The notes beneath the pieces were generated by a model that was not told where the DNA came from, searched no databases, and worked only from the letters and a program-made list of their open reading frames with translations. DNA of 64,000 bases. It comes from Parasponia andersonii. Its lineage: Eukaryota > Streptophyta > Magnoliopsida > Rosales > Cannabaceae. Of this stretch, positions 35,226-49,100 are shown piece by piece. Within the stretch, counting starts at the first letter, position 1. Every line of letters begins with the position of its first letter. The DNA lies in contig JXTB01000111.1 of assembly GCA_002914805.1 (NCBI GenBank), positions 400,949 through 464,948 on the forward strand, in the 5' to 3' direction. The translations under genes and the position numbers were made by a program.

Positions 35226-35979
35226 TGTTAGTACAAGCTCCAGATTTTATGATACTTTTTTTCTAGACATCCTTGACTTTAATACACCAAAAAAGAGCAT
35301 ATGGGTACACAGGCTCGTCTACCTCCCTATGAATAAAAGTTGAATCTTAAAACTGCGCATTCAAAAAAAATGAAGATGGACTTGAAAACCTTAAGGAGGC
35401 CCATATAACCCAAGTACCAAAATTGGTCAGTTCAGTTAGTGAGGAAGCCGGAAGCCCATACAATTACCCCCATTATAATATTAAACTACGCAGTGTCAAC
35501 CAAGTAGAACTATACTTGCAATAAATAAATAAATTAATTAAAAAAGTTTCTGTTGATTCTCCCGAATTATAAAAAATAAATAAATCAATGAAGAATACAA
35601 AAAAATAAAAAATAAAAAATGAAAAAGCTTCTATTGATTATCCCAAATTAAAAAAAAAAAAAATCAATATAGAAAACTCCGGTTCCTTTTTTTTTATCTT
35701 TCGCGAAGTTTTTCCCTTTTAATTTGGGGGGTACGAATTAAGAAGTTTCGTGCTTTGGGGTTAAGAAAGAAAGACAATAATATTAAATCAAAAACTCTGA
35801 AACGCATTAAAAAGAAGAGGATTCACTCAACTTCACGTCTCCTGATCATGTTGTAATCTCAAACCAAGTCCCTCTTCTCTTCTCTCCACTTCTCTCTCGT
35901 CCAACTCTGAAAAAAATATTTCACAAAATTCCTCTTTCGTCCACGCAACCCAACGCAACCCCTTCTCTTTCTTCCCCTT

Positions 35980-36020
<41 letters not shown>

Positions 36021-36100
36021 TTTTCTCTGCCTTAATCAAAATCCTATTACCTCGATTTTGATTTTCGAACCCTTTCTCCTCATCTTCGCCTCTCATCGTT
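35226..36100. other. Intergenic and ATG9 promoter/5' leader
   Basis: AT-rich to about 35700, then CT-rich sequence with a long (CT)n run at about 35984-36016 typical of plant 5' leaders. Transcription of ATG9 probably begins between 35850 and 36100. The antisense open frame here is low-complexity (Arg-Glu repeats) and not a gene. Confidence 0.5.
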
Positions 36101-36215
36101 CAAATTCTCTGGTTTTGAAGCTGATTTCGTTTCTGGGTATCCGCAAAATTCCTTGATTTCGACTAAATTCTTCCTTGTCGGCGAACTGGTTTACACATTG
36201 TTTTCTGGGTCGGAG

Positions 36216-36740
36216 GTAAAGTTTGTCCTTTTGCTCTTTATCAAGTTATTTTATTCCTTTTTGATCTTCCAAGCCAAAATAAACGATAAATAAGAAGATT
36301 TTCATGCGGGTTTCGTTCAAACCATTCATTCTTAAAAGATATTCTCTTATCTGTTTATTCTTTCCTATGTAGAGGGTTCTTGGGTTTTCGTTTTTATTTG
36401 AGTAGTGTATCGTGTTTTATAGTTTGAGACGTGGAAAAACTAGTTGCCTATATTTGGATGACTGCGCTGAAGATTGTAAAGCCAATGTTTGGATAGTAGC
36501 AGTAATCATCTGTTATAGGAAAGTTGTAGCCCTGTCCTAAAAGTAAGCTCTAAGATTATAGGATGATCATTGGTTCCGAAATGTGAACGGTCTGGAGTGT
36601 TGCATTGTATGTTTGAATGTATGTAGTTAGAGACACAAAAAACTTCGTATTTTCCCTCTGCAAGTTTGGTTGAGTTAGTATATTACCCATTCTCTATCTT
36701 CAGAAGATTTGGTAGGGCATGATCAATTAAGAATGTGGAA

Positions 36741-36798
<58 letters not shown>

Positions 36799-37060
36799 GG
36801 GGGTTGTATATATGTAGTTGTTTCAATGCGTATATATATGGTCCCGTTAGTTTGTTGTCATAAGCTTGAATATTTGTACGCAGTGGCTTGTTTTACTTGA
36901 ATTGTTTTCTATTTAGTTTCCTGGCAAGTGCAATTTTTTTTTTTTTTTTTTTTGGTTTGGATTCCAATGTAAAGAACTTATTTGATCTTCTCCATCCTCC
37001 AGAACTTTGTGTTGACCGTTACGGTTGTTTGGGGAATGGACTGGCTGTATTTGGCCACAG
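36216..37060 (+). other. Probable 5' UTR intron of ATG9
   Basis: The donor CGGAG|GTAAAG is at 36215/36216 and the acceptor is likely GGCCACAG at 37060, or CTCCAG at about 37003. It contains (TA)n at about 36745-36790 and a T run at about 36934-36952. A leader intron fits the ~860-base gap between the CT-rich leader and the start codon, but without transcripts it is inference. Confidence 0.45.
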
Positions 37061-37073
37061 TCAGTCTCTGTGA

Positions 37074-40000
37074 ATGATGTTCAGTGGGTCCAGGGGTGCC
37101 AATTCTCACGGCATATTTAAGTGGAAGTGGCAAGGTCAATCGTCTTTGACAGCAGGGCTACTTGATGATCTGCCTCATGAGATTGAATTATCTGACTATG
37201 GAAGGGTTACAAGTCCTGGCAGTGAGAGCCCTTCGGGGTTGCTGAATGGTGAGAGTCTGAATGTGGAACCCATTGCTGATCTCGACCTGTTCTTTGAAAA
37301 GCTCTACAGCTACTACTGTGAGAAAGGACTTTGGTGTATTATCATAAAATGGGTGGTTGAGCTTCTGAGCTTGGGTTTCACCATTTGTTTCTCAGGGTTT
37401 TTCTTGTTATTTGTTGATTGGAATGGTCTTCGTAATGCAAAATGTGGAATGGATGCCATTGAATCTGGAATGAAGCCTTGTGATCTTGTCAAGGAAGCTC
37501 TTCATTCACACCCGTTAACCCCTCTAACACTTTCAAAATCTATCATAGTGGGTTATTTGGGAATATTTTCAATCTATTGGATCTTTTGTTTTTTAAGGTT
37601 TTTCGCTCAGTTGAGGGAAACTCTTGGTATCCGTCACTTCTATTACAACAGGTGGGTCTACTATTGTGATATACAGCCCTTTTATATAAAGGAGCACTAT
37701 TTATAGTTTTGTATTAAGCCATATCATACTCTTTCTATGACTTGAAGAAATGACCACATTATGTTCGTGCAGTCTTCGTGTTACAGACAATGAAATTCAA
37801 ACCATGCCGTGGGCGACAATTCTTGAAAAAGTTGTGCAGTTACAGAGTTCAGAGCGGCTTTGTGTGGTTAAGAATCTCTCTGCTCATGATGTGGTGATGC
37901 GGCTCATGCGGAAGGAAAATTACTTGATTGGAATGCTTAACAAGGGGATGCTCGCATTTCCTATCTCGCAGTGGGTGCCAGGTTCAGGTCCAACTGTCAA
38001 ATTTGGCTCAAATGGAAAGCGGCATCGTTTAATACTGACAAAGACTCTTGAATGGACCTTAAATTGGTGCATCTTGCAGAGCATGTTTGATCGGTATGTT
38101 GAAACGTGAATTTCTGGGAATTTGTTTGTTAAATCATCTGGTTGATGTTGAGATTTCAAAATTTTACTTCTGAGATCAAGACTTGTTTAGCATATTAGTT
38201 TCTTCACCTCAGTTATATCATAGCAGATGTAGAAGAAAGCGTATATGTAGTTAGAGTGGCTTTTCCCCAGCATATTGTGCTTGTTTGTTGTTTCTCGATT
38301 GAATCATCCTGCATCAAATATGATTTGGTGTGTTAGATTGAATATTTTCTGAAGCCATTGAATATCGTGCAAAAACCTTAAGTTGTCTTGGTCATTATTC
38401 TTGCGTTGGATGCTACATTGAATCTTTTCTGAAGCCGTAGAATATTGTGCAAAAGACTCTAGTTATTTTGGTTACTATTCTTGCATTGGTTGCTAGATTG
38501 AATCTTTTCTGAAGACAGAGAATATTGTGCAACAGACTTTATTGGTCTTGGTCATTATTCTTGCTTTGGAATGGTTCTTTATTTATTTGTTTTTTAAGTT
38601 ATTACCTTAACTTAGTGATAGATCATTTCCAGTTTGGAGAAAGAACTTTGTGATTGTCAACATAAAAGTTTGTCAAATCCTATTGAACAAGTGGAATCTC
38701 TTGAACTTGCTAGCAATAGAAGCTGTTTACGGTAGATTTCTTCACTATGCTATGTTAACTGGAATGGCAAACGGGGAATTGAGTTGTAACTCCCAAAAGG
38801 AAGTTTTGCCGATTCCAGTGACCGTACACACTTTCGTAAAACACTGGAAAGTGTTTCTATGTTGAAAACTTGTACTCATATAACATTTCTTGTTCTTACT
38901 TTTATTCATTTTTTTTTTTAAATTTTACAGAAACTTCTGTGTACGAAGGGATTTTATATCTAATCCAAGAACCTTGAAGAAAAGGTTGATGGTAGTAGGT
39001 CTTGCAATGCTGCTTCTTTCACCATTTATTGTCATTTTCATGTTGGTCTATCTCTTCCTGAGGCATGCTGAACAATTCTATAATCATCCAAGCACAGCAT
39101 CATCTCGGAGATGGTCAAATTTGTCAAAGTGGATTTTTAGGGAATTCAATGAGGTAACAAGAAGCTTTCTCTTCTCTATATTGAGGTTTTTGGCCTTATG
39201 TCGATAATCAAGTTTTGCTTTTTTTAGCTTTATGGCCTGTTTCCTTTGTACCTGTTCAAAAGATATTTACTATTGTCTTTTTAAGTGTGTTGGCTTCATA
39301 AATGCTATCTATTTGATGTTGCAGGTGGATCACTTGTTCAAGCATCGAATCAATAGCAGTGTGATACTTGCATCAGATTACTTAAAGCAATTTCCTTCTC
39401 CAATTATTTCTATCATTGCGAAGTTCATATCTTTTGTTTCTGGGGGCTTTGCTGCTATACTGATCATCATCGCTTTTCTGGAGGAGTCTCTACTAGAGGG
39501 TCATGTAATATGCTTGTGGTTGCTTGACATATTAGACTAATGTGTACTGTGGATCCTTCTGCTTTAACTGAAATATTTTGCAGATATTTGGCCGCAACTT
39601 GCTTTGGTATGCTGCTGTTTTTGGAACCATAACAGCTATTAGCAGGGCTGCTGTCACGGATGAGCTTCTAGTCCTTGACCCAGAGGGGGCCATGTCTATG
39701 GTGGTCCAGCATACACATTATATGCCAAAGACATGGCGAGGGAAAGAAAATACTGAGATGGTTCGCATAGAGTTTGAAACTCTATTTCAGGTTTTGCTCT
39801 AAATGCCATGTTTTAAGAAGTTTTACTAAATAGTATGAGTAGTAAAAACTTGAGAAATTCTGAGTTGTCATCTTTATATAGGGTTATCGGTCAGTATGTT
39901 CTATACATTTCGAAATGCCTTGCTCCCTTCTTCTTCTTCTTCTTCTTTCATGACTAGTATGAGTAGTTAAAACTTGAGAAATTCTGAGCTGTCATCTTTA

Positions 40001-42312
40001 TATAGGGTTGTCAGTCAGTATGTTCTATACATTTCGAAATGCCTTGCTCCCTTCTCCTTTTCTTCTTCTATCATGACTAGTATGAGTAGTTAAAACTTGA
40101 GAAATTCTGAGCTGTCATCTTTATATAGGGTTGTCAGTCAGTATGTTCTATAAATTTCGAAATGTCTTTCATGACTAGTATGAGTAGTTAAAACTCGAGA
40201 AATTCTGAGCTGTCGTCTTCTTTTTTTCGCTTTGTTTTGTTTCTTGTGAATGTATTTATTTTATTTTATTTTATTATTATTATTATTTAATTATTAGATC
40301 ACTGCTGCCTCCCTAATTCATTTGCTTAGTTCATTTTATAACTTTAAAGGAAGAAAAAAATCAAGCTCTTTTAACCTCTCGCCAAGCTGGTACCGTTTGA
40401 ATATTTTGGCTACTTGAAAAATGGTTGCATAGAAGTATTGTTCTGATGTTAGGGACAGAACATTCTGTGTACAACGGGTTTTTAATTTTTTGGTTCCTCA
40501 TGGTAGTTTTTTCTTATTTTCTTCTTTTTATAATGCAGTACACTGGAATGATGTTACTTGAGGAGATGGCCTCAATTTTTCTCACTCCATACTTGCTTCT
40601 TTTCATTGTTCCGAAGGTATTTATTTTTTAGGAGATTGTTTATCCATAATTAGGATCATCAGACCCTATTTTTTTTCCTGGTCCTAATGTGGCCTATGTT
40701 CTGTGAGCAGCGGGTGGAAGACATATTGCAGTTTATTGCAGATTTCACAGAGCATGTGGACGGCGTTGGTGATGTTTGCAGGTTAGTGTTCTCTATTCAC
40801 CAGCATAATAAATGTACTTTCACTTATAACAAAAAATTAATAGTGATACTTTCCATCTTCTTCAGGATTCACCAGTGATTAATGAGTAGTTGTTTTATCT
40901 TGTCCCTGACTCTTACAATAATCAGGACTTGCTTATTTTTTCTTCTTTTTGGTGGCAGCTTTAGCGCCTTTGATTTTCAAAAACATGGCAATAGTAATTA
41001 TGGATCACCGTATAATGCAAGTCACACCCAGAGGAGCTCTCAGGGTAAAATGGAGAAGTCATTCTTGAGGCAAGTGTTTAGCATTGTCACTTGGACAATT
41101 TGCTTATACTTGTAAGACATTAATGATTTGGCAAAATTGCCCTGAGTTGTATTCCTTTATATCTCATTACAGTATTATTGCCTTTAGTTATTCAGATCTG
41201 CATCATTACATATATATATATATTATATATATATATATATCTGTTCCCCTGTGGAGGAAACAGGTTTGCGACTGTTTTGATTTGTCATTCCGTTCTTCTC
41301 TCAAACACATTATCTGTTTTAGCCCTATAAGAGTTGAGAACACTTTTCTTATAGTACATAACCAACCTAGTTATTTTCCTGTGAAAGCAAATTTGATTTC
41401 CCAGTAGTCATTCTGATGGACCAGAATTTGTGTTGCAGCTTCCAGAGTAGCTATCCTTCATGGGAACCAAATTCCGAAGGAAAGCAGTTCCTTTTAAATC
41501 TTAGAACTTTCAGGGAGCAAAAGATGCAGCAGGGACATGTTACCCGAGTTCCATACTCTCCCCCAAGAATGTGGCAGGGGAGCCCAAATTTGAGAGGTCG
41601 TGGAGACCGGTTCAACATTTTATCAAGAGATATGCCACATTTTAGTCCTGGAACTGGCTACCATTTGGGTTCTCTCTGGCTAATTGATGCAGATCAAAAG
41701 AATCATCCTTATCTTCTTGATTGGTATTACACCTCACAGCCACACCGTCCAACTAATTACTCCAGAGACATTGAGGAACCAACCGAAGCTACTGAGCGAC
41801 GATTTGGGGACTTTTGGAATTCGTCCAACTTGACACCAAATAATGCTAGATATGAAGATTTCTTGGAGCAACAAGCACCAAATAATGGAAGACATGGAGA
41901 TTACTTGATGCAACAATATGATTTTCGGTCACGACCTAGTCTTGGGGCCTCTACATCGGTGCCTTTCTTCAGGGAAAGCGACATTGAGAATCAGGAACAG
42001 GGTAATCTGGTGCACCCAGCAAGGAGCCATTGGTGGGCTAGAAATGGTCCCCAAGGTGTACAGCCACAGGCAAGTTTTCTTGAGCCTCCAGATTTTAATC
42101 GCCGTGATTCTGTTAATTACGACGACAATCTCTCTGAAAGAAGCACCGAGGAACAGGACCAACACTTGGACTGGAGGAATTCTCGCAAGTTGTCTCAAAC
42201 TACATATGCGGATGACTTAGATATAGGAGGTTGTAATCTTCATTTTGATGATATTTATAGCAGACCTCCGGAAACCCCAAGAATAGATCCAGAAGCCTCA
42301 CACTTTGAATGA
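37074..42312 (+). CDS. ATG9: Autophagy-related protein 9
   Basis: Multi-pass membrane lipid scramblase on Golgi-derived vesicles that seeds autophagosomes. Nine coding exons: 37074-37651, 37773-38093, 38931-39153, 39325-39504, 39584-39790, 40539-40616, 40711-40781, 40959-41069 and 41439-42312; 880 residues, close to Arabidopsis ATG9 (866). The N-terminus keeps SPGSESPSGLLNGESLNV. Membrane helices are seen at about 88-115 and 155-185, in the exon 3 segment (VVGLAMLLLSPFIVIFMLVY) and in exon 4 (FAAILIIIAFLEE). The conserved HYMPKTWRGKE is in exon 5. The last exon encodes the disordered tail with PYLLDWYYTSQ and ends soon after LHFDDIYSRPPET. Intron 8 uses a GC donor (GAG|GCAAGT) with a normal AG acceptor. 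The first of two adjacent ATGs is used as the start. No lesions were seen. Confidence 0.95.
38337..38575. repeat. 80-bp tandem repeat in ATG9 intron 2
   Basis: Three units with a period of 80 bases (ATTGAATNTTTTCTGAAG at 38337, 38417 and 38497), about 85-90% alike. Confidence 0.85.
39831..40220. repeat. ~123-bp tandem repeat in ATG9 intron 5
   Basis: TAGTATGAGTAGT recurs at about 39831, 39955, 40078 and 40176, giving three full units and a shortened fourth with very similar sequence. A TTC run lies inside the first two units. Confidence 0.85.
41070..41438 (+). other. GC-AG intron of ATG9
   Basis: Exon 8 ends TTCTTGAG and the next bases are GCAAGTG. Joining to CTTCCAGAG at 41439 restores SFLSFQSSYPS, which is conserved in ATG9. 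Using the nearby GT instead would put the reading frame out, so this is a genuine GC-AG intron. Confidence 0.85.
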
Positions 42313-44589
42313 CCTATTTATATGCTTCCCTCTAAATTTTTGAAGAGGTTGTTGCTTTTAGGTATATGGAATATGCATGGGTTTCCAGTAGTGGATAATT
42401 TCACAAATTCTATTGATTAGGGAACTCTGGTATTCTTTGGTGTATATAAATTCATCATGGCTATAGCATTTCGAATAGGGTTCAACTTTGATTTGGGAGG
42501 GTGAAACCTTGCTCCAAAGAGAACTTGGAGTCTGCCCCGTAAAGTGTACAAACAAATTCCCAACTTATTAATCAGGTTGAATTCGCATTTACCTTGTATA
42601 TATTGCTGCGTTATGATCTTGTTTTCCGTTTGGGTTTCTTGTATTCTATTCTTTCTGGATTTATAAATATGTTTCCCAATCCAATAGATATTTTTATTTT
42701 TACCTAATTTTTTTTTAGCCATTAGATTTCTATAATTTGGGTAGTTAGAAACAAAAATAATAAATATAAATACTCATTATTTAATATTTTTTATCTTCAA
42801 TTTTTATTATAAAATGATGTGAAGAACTTTAATTTAGCAAAATAATATCTATGAATAGGTTAAAAAAATATCTATTGGATTGATGACAATAAATATATAT
42901 ATATATAGAGAAATATTTTTGTTTGATAAGTATTTTGACCATGACTTACAATAGCAACTTATTTTTACTTATAATAATTTCATTCTACTTCTGTCAGAAA
43001 ATCTCCATTCTATTTTTTTTATACTTTGAATTTTAATAGTATTTTTATGTTTCTGTAGTATCAAAGGATTAGGGCAATATATTTTTCTTTTTTTGGGGTT
43101 AATAATAAAATATTTTCATATGTTTTATGGAAACTAGAAAAGAGACAAAAGCAAAAGAAGAAAGGATACTTTGTTATTATGTGATGTAGTCAAATGAAAA
43201 TACATCAACACTTTGTACTTTAGACTTCCTCCCCCTTTTTTTTGGGTTATGCAAACTTGACCAAGTTATGAATGAAAAATTGACGTATATTTTAGACTTG
43301 GATATTTTACAGCTATATTAAACTAATGTAAACCTTCCTAATATATTATTCAATTGATTATTATAGCTCAACATATAACCAAAAAAAAAAAAAAAACGGT
43401 TAGCTCCCGTTCATAAAGTATTCTTAAGGGACTTTAAGATAATTCAAGAAGATTTCAATAAATAAATAATATATAATTAGCAAGTAAAATAGAGGAAATG
43501 CAATAGAAACAGGGAAAAACAGGGAAAGCAAAGAAATAAAATAAAATAAAAGGGTAGAAGTAAAGATTGAGAAGATAGAGTTTGGATGCTTGAAAAAAAA
43601 AACTATTTAACTCATAAGTCACAAACAAGTTACTAATTTTTTGAGTCATAAATATCTTTATATATTTATATAGGTATTAATTACATTTTTCATTTTTATA
43701 AAATTACTAATATTATTAAAACCATCAGATCAAAAATCTAATGGCCCAAATTAGAATACTCATTTACAGAGCAAAAATAAAAATCTCTTTTGAAATATTT
43801 ATATGTTTTATCACTAGGAAAAAAGAGATAGATGAATTGTAAATGTAGAACATCTACACGAATGATATTCCAGCAATTGAAGAAAATAGCCTATGGTGCA
43901 CATGCAAATAAGCTTTCTTCAATTGCTAATGAGCTTTCTTCTATTTCATTTTCTTTAAGGTCTGCATGTTTCTTATTAGTCGTTTTATTTACAAATTGCG
44001 TAAGAAAAGATAATAGTTTTTGTCTATTGCTATCGATTTGTTACGGAGTAATAAAAGTAGCCTTAGTTGTTACACGTTCACCTGTGATCCTTCAAGTAAG
44101 GACAGTTTATTTGCACTTAAAAAAGCATGTTGCTGCTGCGCACTTGATATTGAATTGGTCTGACACAGGAAGAGGTAGGGAAATCCTGTTTGAAGAATAA
44201 TAATGGGACTTGATATCCACTTCGAATATTGATGATGTTCACATTGAAACACGTTCTAATTATGATGTTGGCTCTGCTCAATGCTCATGCATTTTCCTTT
44301 CACTTATTTCCTTTTTAATCATTTCTCCCTTAGAAATTAAGCAATGCTGCCTTCTTTTTTTTTTTTTTCTTCTTCTTCTTTCTCTTTTCCTTTCCCATCC
44401 ATAAATCATATTTGAGATATTACAAAATCTGTTAGGTAGCTTCTTCTGACCTTGACCTCATTTGATAATCAAAACTATGGAAATGTTATACATGTCATTA
44501 TTAAACTCAACAACAATCACAGCCTTAGAGTTTTACCAATATTCTTATAATTGCCTCAAGATAATAGAAGTGAGAGATCATTACCAAGG

Positions 44590-44637
<48 letters not shown>

Positions 44638-45049
44638 TTGTTCACTTAATTGTTTGGGGTCCCTCTATTCTGGCCACTTTACTACCTCTTATGTTCACTG
44701 AAACTCCAAATAAAAAGGAGAATAAAAAGTAATCAAGCCCATTGATGAAGAAGCAAGACACAATGAAGATAAATATATCAACCCCCATGATTCTCAAACC
44801 AAAGCCTATCTCTAGGCAAACTATCTTTTTTTTTTTTTTGAACTCTTCTGATTAAGCCTAAAATATCAACCCAAGCGAAAGCTATACTCATTTTTGTTCT
44901 TCTTATGTAAATATGAACTAAACAATTCCAACATCTTGACCTCAAAACTATAAACTGAAACCAAGCCCAAGTCAGAAAATTAAAAAGCAAATTAAAAAAA
45001 AAAACAAGAAAATAAATAGAGAAAAAAGTATGAATTCTCACATTACTAG
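42313..45049. other. Intergenic between ATG9 and ATL gene; no gene supported
   Basis: The ATG9 3' UTR probably runs to about 42680. The rest is AT-rich, with a (CT)n run at about 44593-44633. An open frame at 43832-44200 has no recognisable domain. 44700-45049 would hold the 3' UTR of the ATL gene. Confidence 0.5.
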
Positions 45050-46111
45050 TTACAACTCAAATGGAAAAATGGCATTCCTGGAGCCTCTACCATGTCGAAA
45101 AGGAAAGAAAGATCTTCCAACTCTGGTTTCACATCCTTCACTAGTACTAAACTCATTCAAAGGCCTTCTATTCTTCTTTATGATCTCTTGAACAGTTGAG
45201 TAGAGCTGTCTATCAGTAGCTGAATCCCATGAAAAAGATCTCCTTAAGGGTTGAACAGAGAAGAACTGATCATCATCTTTATGATCTCTCACATCAATAC
45301 ACTCATCTCCCATTATAGAAACATGGTGACACTTCTTCACTTTGAGATTATGGTACAACTTTCTTGGAGAATGACTTCTGGGGACCAAAGCTTCTTCAGG
45401 ATTGTCTCTTTCTTGTTGCCTTGGTGGAAAAGCAACTCCACTTTCTTCTTCTCCACCCAATTCAATCACCACAAAGTCTTCATCACTTCCCATAAGACTA
45501 TCTGAGTAGGGCTGAATCTCTTGAGGAGAAGAGCTTGGAGCTATGATTTGGTCAATCGGGCATCGAATAGTACCTGAAATACTTGTCCTGCAAAGTGGGC
45601 AGTTGGCATTTTTTTGAAGCCATATGTCTATACAGTCCAAATGAAAAGCATGACTACAGTTTGGAAGAACTCTTAAGGTGTCATGCACTTGAAACTCGTT
45701 TAGACAAACCACACAACCAAAAACGCTTCGGTCTTCGATTTCTCCTCCTTTGAATTGGAAAGTTGGGATTTCACGTATGACCGATGCATCTAGACCCCCA
45801 CGATTCCACATTGTCGTCGGAGAGAAGGCGATAAACGACTCATCGTCTTGTCTAGAACCTCCTAAGTCAGAAAACCTTCTTATGGGATTGAATTGGTGCC
45901 AGTTTGAGCAGCACTTGACCACAAAGATGTAGTAGCTTGCTAACAAGAATGCTGTGCCCATAATACTTAGTAAAGCAACTGCTAGTATGGGAAAAGCAGA
46001 GCCTGGAGTAGATAGCTCTGTTTGATGAGTTTGAGATGACCCTGTTTGGACTTTGATTGTTGGAAGAGCTTGGAATCCAAGATGGTTGAAATGGATGAAA
46101 CTTGGTGCCAT
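45050..46111 (-). CDS. ATL-family RING-H2 E3 ubiquitin ligase
   Basis: Intronless, 353 residues, as usual for ATL genes. It has one membrane helix at about 40-66 (FPILAVALLSIMGTAFLLAS), a basic stretch, the GLD motif (GGLDASVIREIP, residues 105-116) and a RING-H2 finger. The zinc ligands are C133, C136, C152, H154, H157, C160, C171 and C174, with the conserved E2-contact W164 and P172; spacing fits the ATL consensus. The long C-terminal half is acidic then basic (conserved-looking RSFSWDSATDRQLY) and presumably recruits substrate or regulators. It is a membrane-anchored ubiquitin ligase; ATL members often act in defence or stress, but the target is unknown. I cannot assign a member number. 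Confidence 0.93.
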   Translation of the reverse strand: MAPSFIHFNHLGFQALPTIKVQTGSSQTHQTELSTPGSAFPILAVALLSIMGTAFLLASYYIFVVKCCSNWHQFNPIRRFSDLGGSRQDDESFIAFSPTTMWNRGGLDASVIREIPTFQFKGGEIEDRSVFGCVVCLNEFQVHDTLRVLPNCSHAFHLDCIDIWLQKNANCPLCRTSISGTIRCPIDQIIAPSSSPQEIQPYSDSLMGSDEDFVVIELGGEEESGVAFPPRQQERDNPEEALVPRSHSPRKLYHNLKVKKCHHVSIMGDECIDVRDHKDDDQFFSVQPLRRSFSWDSATDRQLYSTVQEIIKKNRRPLNEFSTSEGCETRVGRSFFPFRHGRGSRNAIFPFEL

Positions 46112-49100
46112 AAGATGGTGTGAATCTGAATGTGAGGGAGAAAGAAAGATAGCTTAGAGAAAAACTCAAGTGGGATAAGATAAAGGGGTCTATAGCTTTG
46201 TAGTCAAAGGTCTAATTTAGTAAAAATTAAGAACCCCATTTGAGAGGGAAAAAAAAAAAAAAGGTGAGGAAAACTTCTGGTTTAGAGAAGAAGCACTATG
46301 CAAAAAGAGAAAGAGAAGCTAAAGACTTATATGCTGAGTGAGTAATATGAGAGAGAGATAGAGCCGGAAAGTAGTATAGTAAAGCATAGTTTCGATTGTA
46401 GTTAACTTGTATGGAGTTTGTTCCATTGAATTGCGGAATGGTTTGTGCTTTTGCGGTCACCCTTTGAGGAGAACCATGTACGTGATCATGCTGCCTCAGA
46501 ATCATACTACCTTTATGAAATTTACACTAAAATAAATTGACCCCATCTGTTCTTGGAGTAAAGAGTACTTAATACGGTGTCTCTTTATATGAAACACGTC
46601 GTGTCGTTTTTTTAGTTGAAAGACAGAAGAATTCTCTTAAACTACGTATATATGGCTTATAAAATTATAGGCAGCAAAAGGTTGCCTTACACATACTACA
46701 TGTCATTTGCTTACTTGGCGACACGTCGTTTCTTTAAATGACGAAAACGACATACATTTTGTCCTTGAATGGCAAACGGCGTGTCTAGTTTTTGAACTAA
46801 TTAAATGACTTAAAAAATCAATTCGACATGTTAAATTACAGCAGGTCGTTTTTAGTCACAAAACGGCATAAACTTACATGTATATTTATTGTTTTATTGT
46901 GTTACATTAAACTCATTTATGGAAAGCTTAAACCTACTAATATTGTGTGAGTTACAAGTCACTAATCTTGCCGTAACTCAAATTGCCACATCTACTGTCA
47001 ATATACCACAAATCGGTATATTTATAGAGGAGGATTTGGTAAACGGTCAATTTATAATTCAATGCAAAAGAAAAAGAATAATAATAATAAAAAAGTCAGT
47101 CCATAACTTCTTTTGATATCGAAGCGATGAACTAAGAATTTATTTGATGATTTCACTAAAAAAATGACGATTTCACCAACGACAATGAACATGGACATTG
47201 GCCATGTTATAAGACTTTTTTTTTAATAAAAAAGAAAAAGAAAAAATGAATTAGTGAATTTGATTTTTTTTCAATGAATAATACTTTGATTAATAATAGG
47301 AACATAGTACAATACTCGTCAAAGAATTGTTGGATACGAAGCAAAAATCCATAGTAAACTAATTAAAATCATTAGAGTAATTTTGCGCACTATAATATTT
47401 GCGAAATCGATTCAGAATAAGGGGATTTATATGGATTACTATTATTATGCGCTTTAATAGAGTTCTCAATTTTTGTTGGCTCGTTATAACCATTCATTCA
47501 ATATCTGTTGCGGTGTCTCTCACTTCAAATCCAAATATCATTAGAAGGTAATATTATCACATAAATCTTCCAGATTCGAGTTCGAATTGATATACATCAA
47601 GATAATAACCATACTAAAAGGATAAAAAACATAAGATGAACTAAATTTCTATAAATAAAGATTCAAGTGTACTAAAATAACAAAAAACATAAAACAAATA
47701 CGGGGCCACTATAGATCAAGATTTGAGTGGATAAAACCCCTTATATATCTACATTCGGACGAAGATATGCATTCCTAAATAGAATAATTATTCAAATACA
47801 TAATAAAAAATAAACTGAGAAACTAAAAACCTCCGCAGAGAAAGAGGTATAAAAGACCTCCCTCTCCGGTGAATTGGAAGAAAATGAAAGAGACTCTTTG
47901 GTCGGTCAGGAAAAAAATTGAGAAAAAAAAAAGGGTTGAATTTGAAATTGTTTTGATAATGAAGACTTGTATTATTCAATTTAGCAAATTATTGCTAAGT
48001 TAATTTTAATTCACCGATTGAACGAGATAATTCTTACGTATTAAATACTAAGTATTATTGAGACAAGACGTGAGATTTCTAGTATTAAAACTTGTAAAGT
48101 TATATTAAAAAGAAAGAAAGAAAGAAAACTAATCATGTGCTTCGCTGTTAAGGTATATTCTTGGATTTGCACGCAACGTACGGTTGTTTTAGTCAACAAA
48201 GAAACTTCTCAATTTTTTTTTTCTGATAAAAAATAAATCAAGATATAACGTGAGACCAGCCTAACTTCATGACAAAATTTCATGACAATAAATTAAATTC
48301 TCCATTTTATTAATCGTATGAATATTTTTTTATACAAATGAAAGGAATTTATCAAATCAAATTATTTGGTCAATATTTTGTTAAAATAATGAGGAGTCAC
48401 CAACTCGATCGTCACTTTTTCTTTATTAATACTTTATGGTCATAAGTTAGCTAGCTAGGTTCTCGTTAGAAAATGTCAACCTAGCTATACCGTCCAGGCT
48501 TCCTGATTATGACTGCACCTAATTATTCACTTCATCTTTGCAACCAATAGGCTAACTTTGATAAGTAACACTACCAGCGGTCCAGTACTCTAGGAAGTGA
48601 TGTAACAAATAGAATCAAGCTGAGAAACTTTGAAGGAAATCAAGATATTTGAACAATTACTTATAGGATCAACCTTATGGTTATCTTATATAACTAATCC
48701 AAATAAAATCTGATTAATTAGTCAGCCAATTAAATAAAAATAATTTCAATAAAGCCTGATTCGAAAGGGTGCTGTTTCATAAGGGTCAAAAGTCATGAAA
48801 AGAAAAGAACTGTCTTCGTCAATTATGTCGCAGAGTTATAAATTTCTTCTAATTTGAAAGCTTCTGGCTCAGCTACTTTTATTATATTAGTCGACCAAAT
48901 AAAATTTTGTTCTGGGTGCTTTGCAAAATAGAGCATTAATTTGGAAAGTCACTCTGAGTAAATGACATATTTTTAAAAATACTTTGCAAAATATAGTCTT
49001 TCAAAAATAATGTTAACAACAGTTACTTTTGTCAGACTTTTTTTTTAGATGTCAAGTTCTGACATGTGTCATTTTTTTATTTGTTAATATCATTTGTTTT

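Noticed and set aside
43832-44200. Open frame of 122 codons
   Set aside because: No recognisable family, no splice or promoter support; AT-rich intergenic setting.
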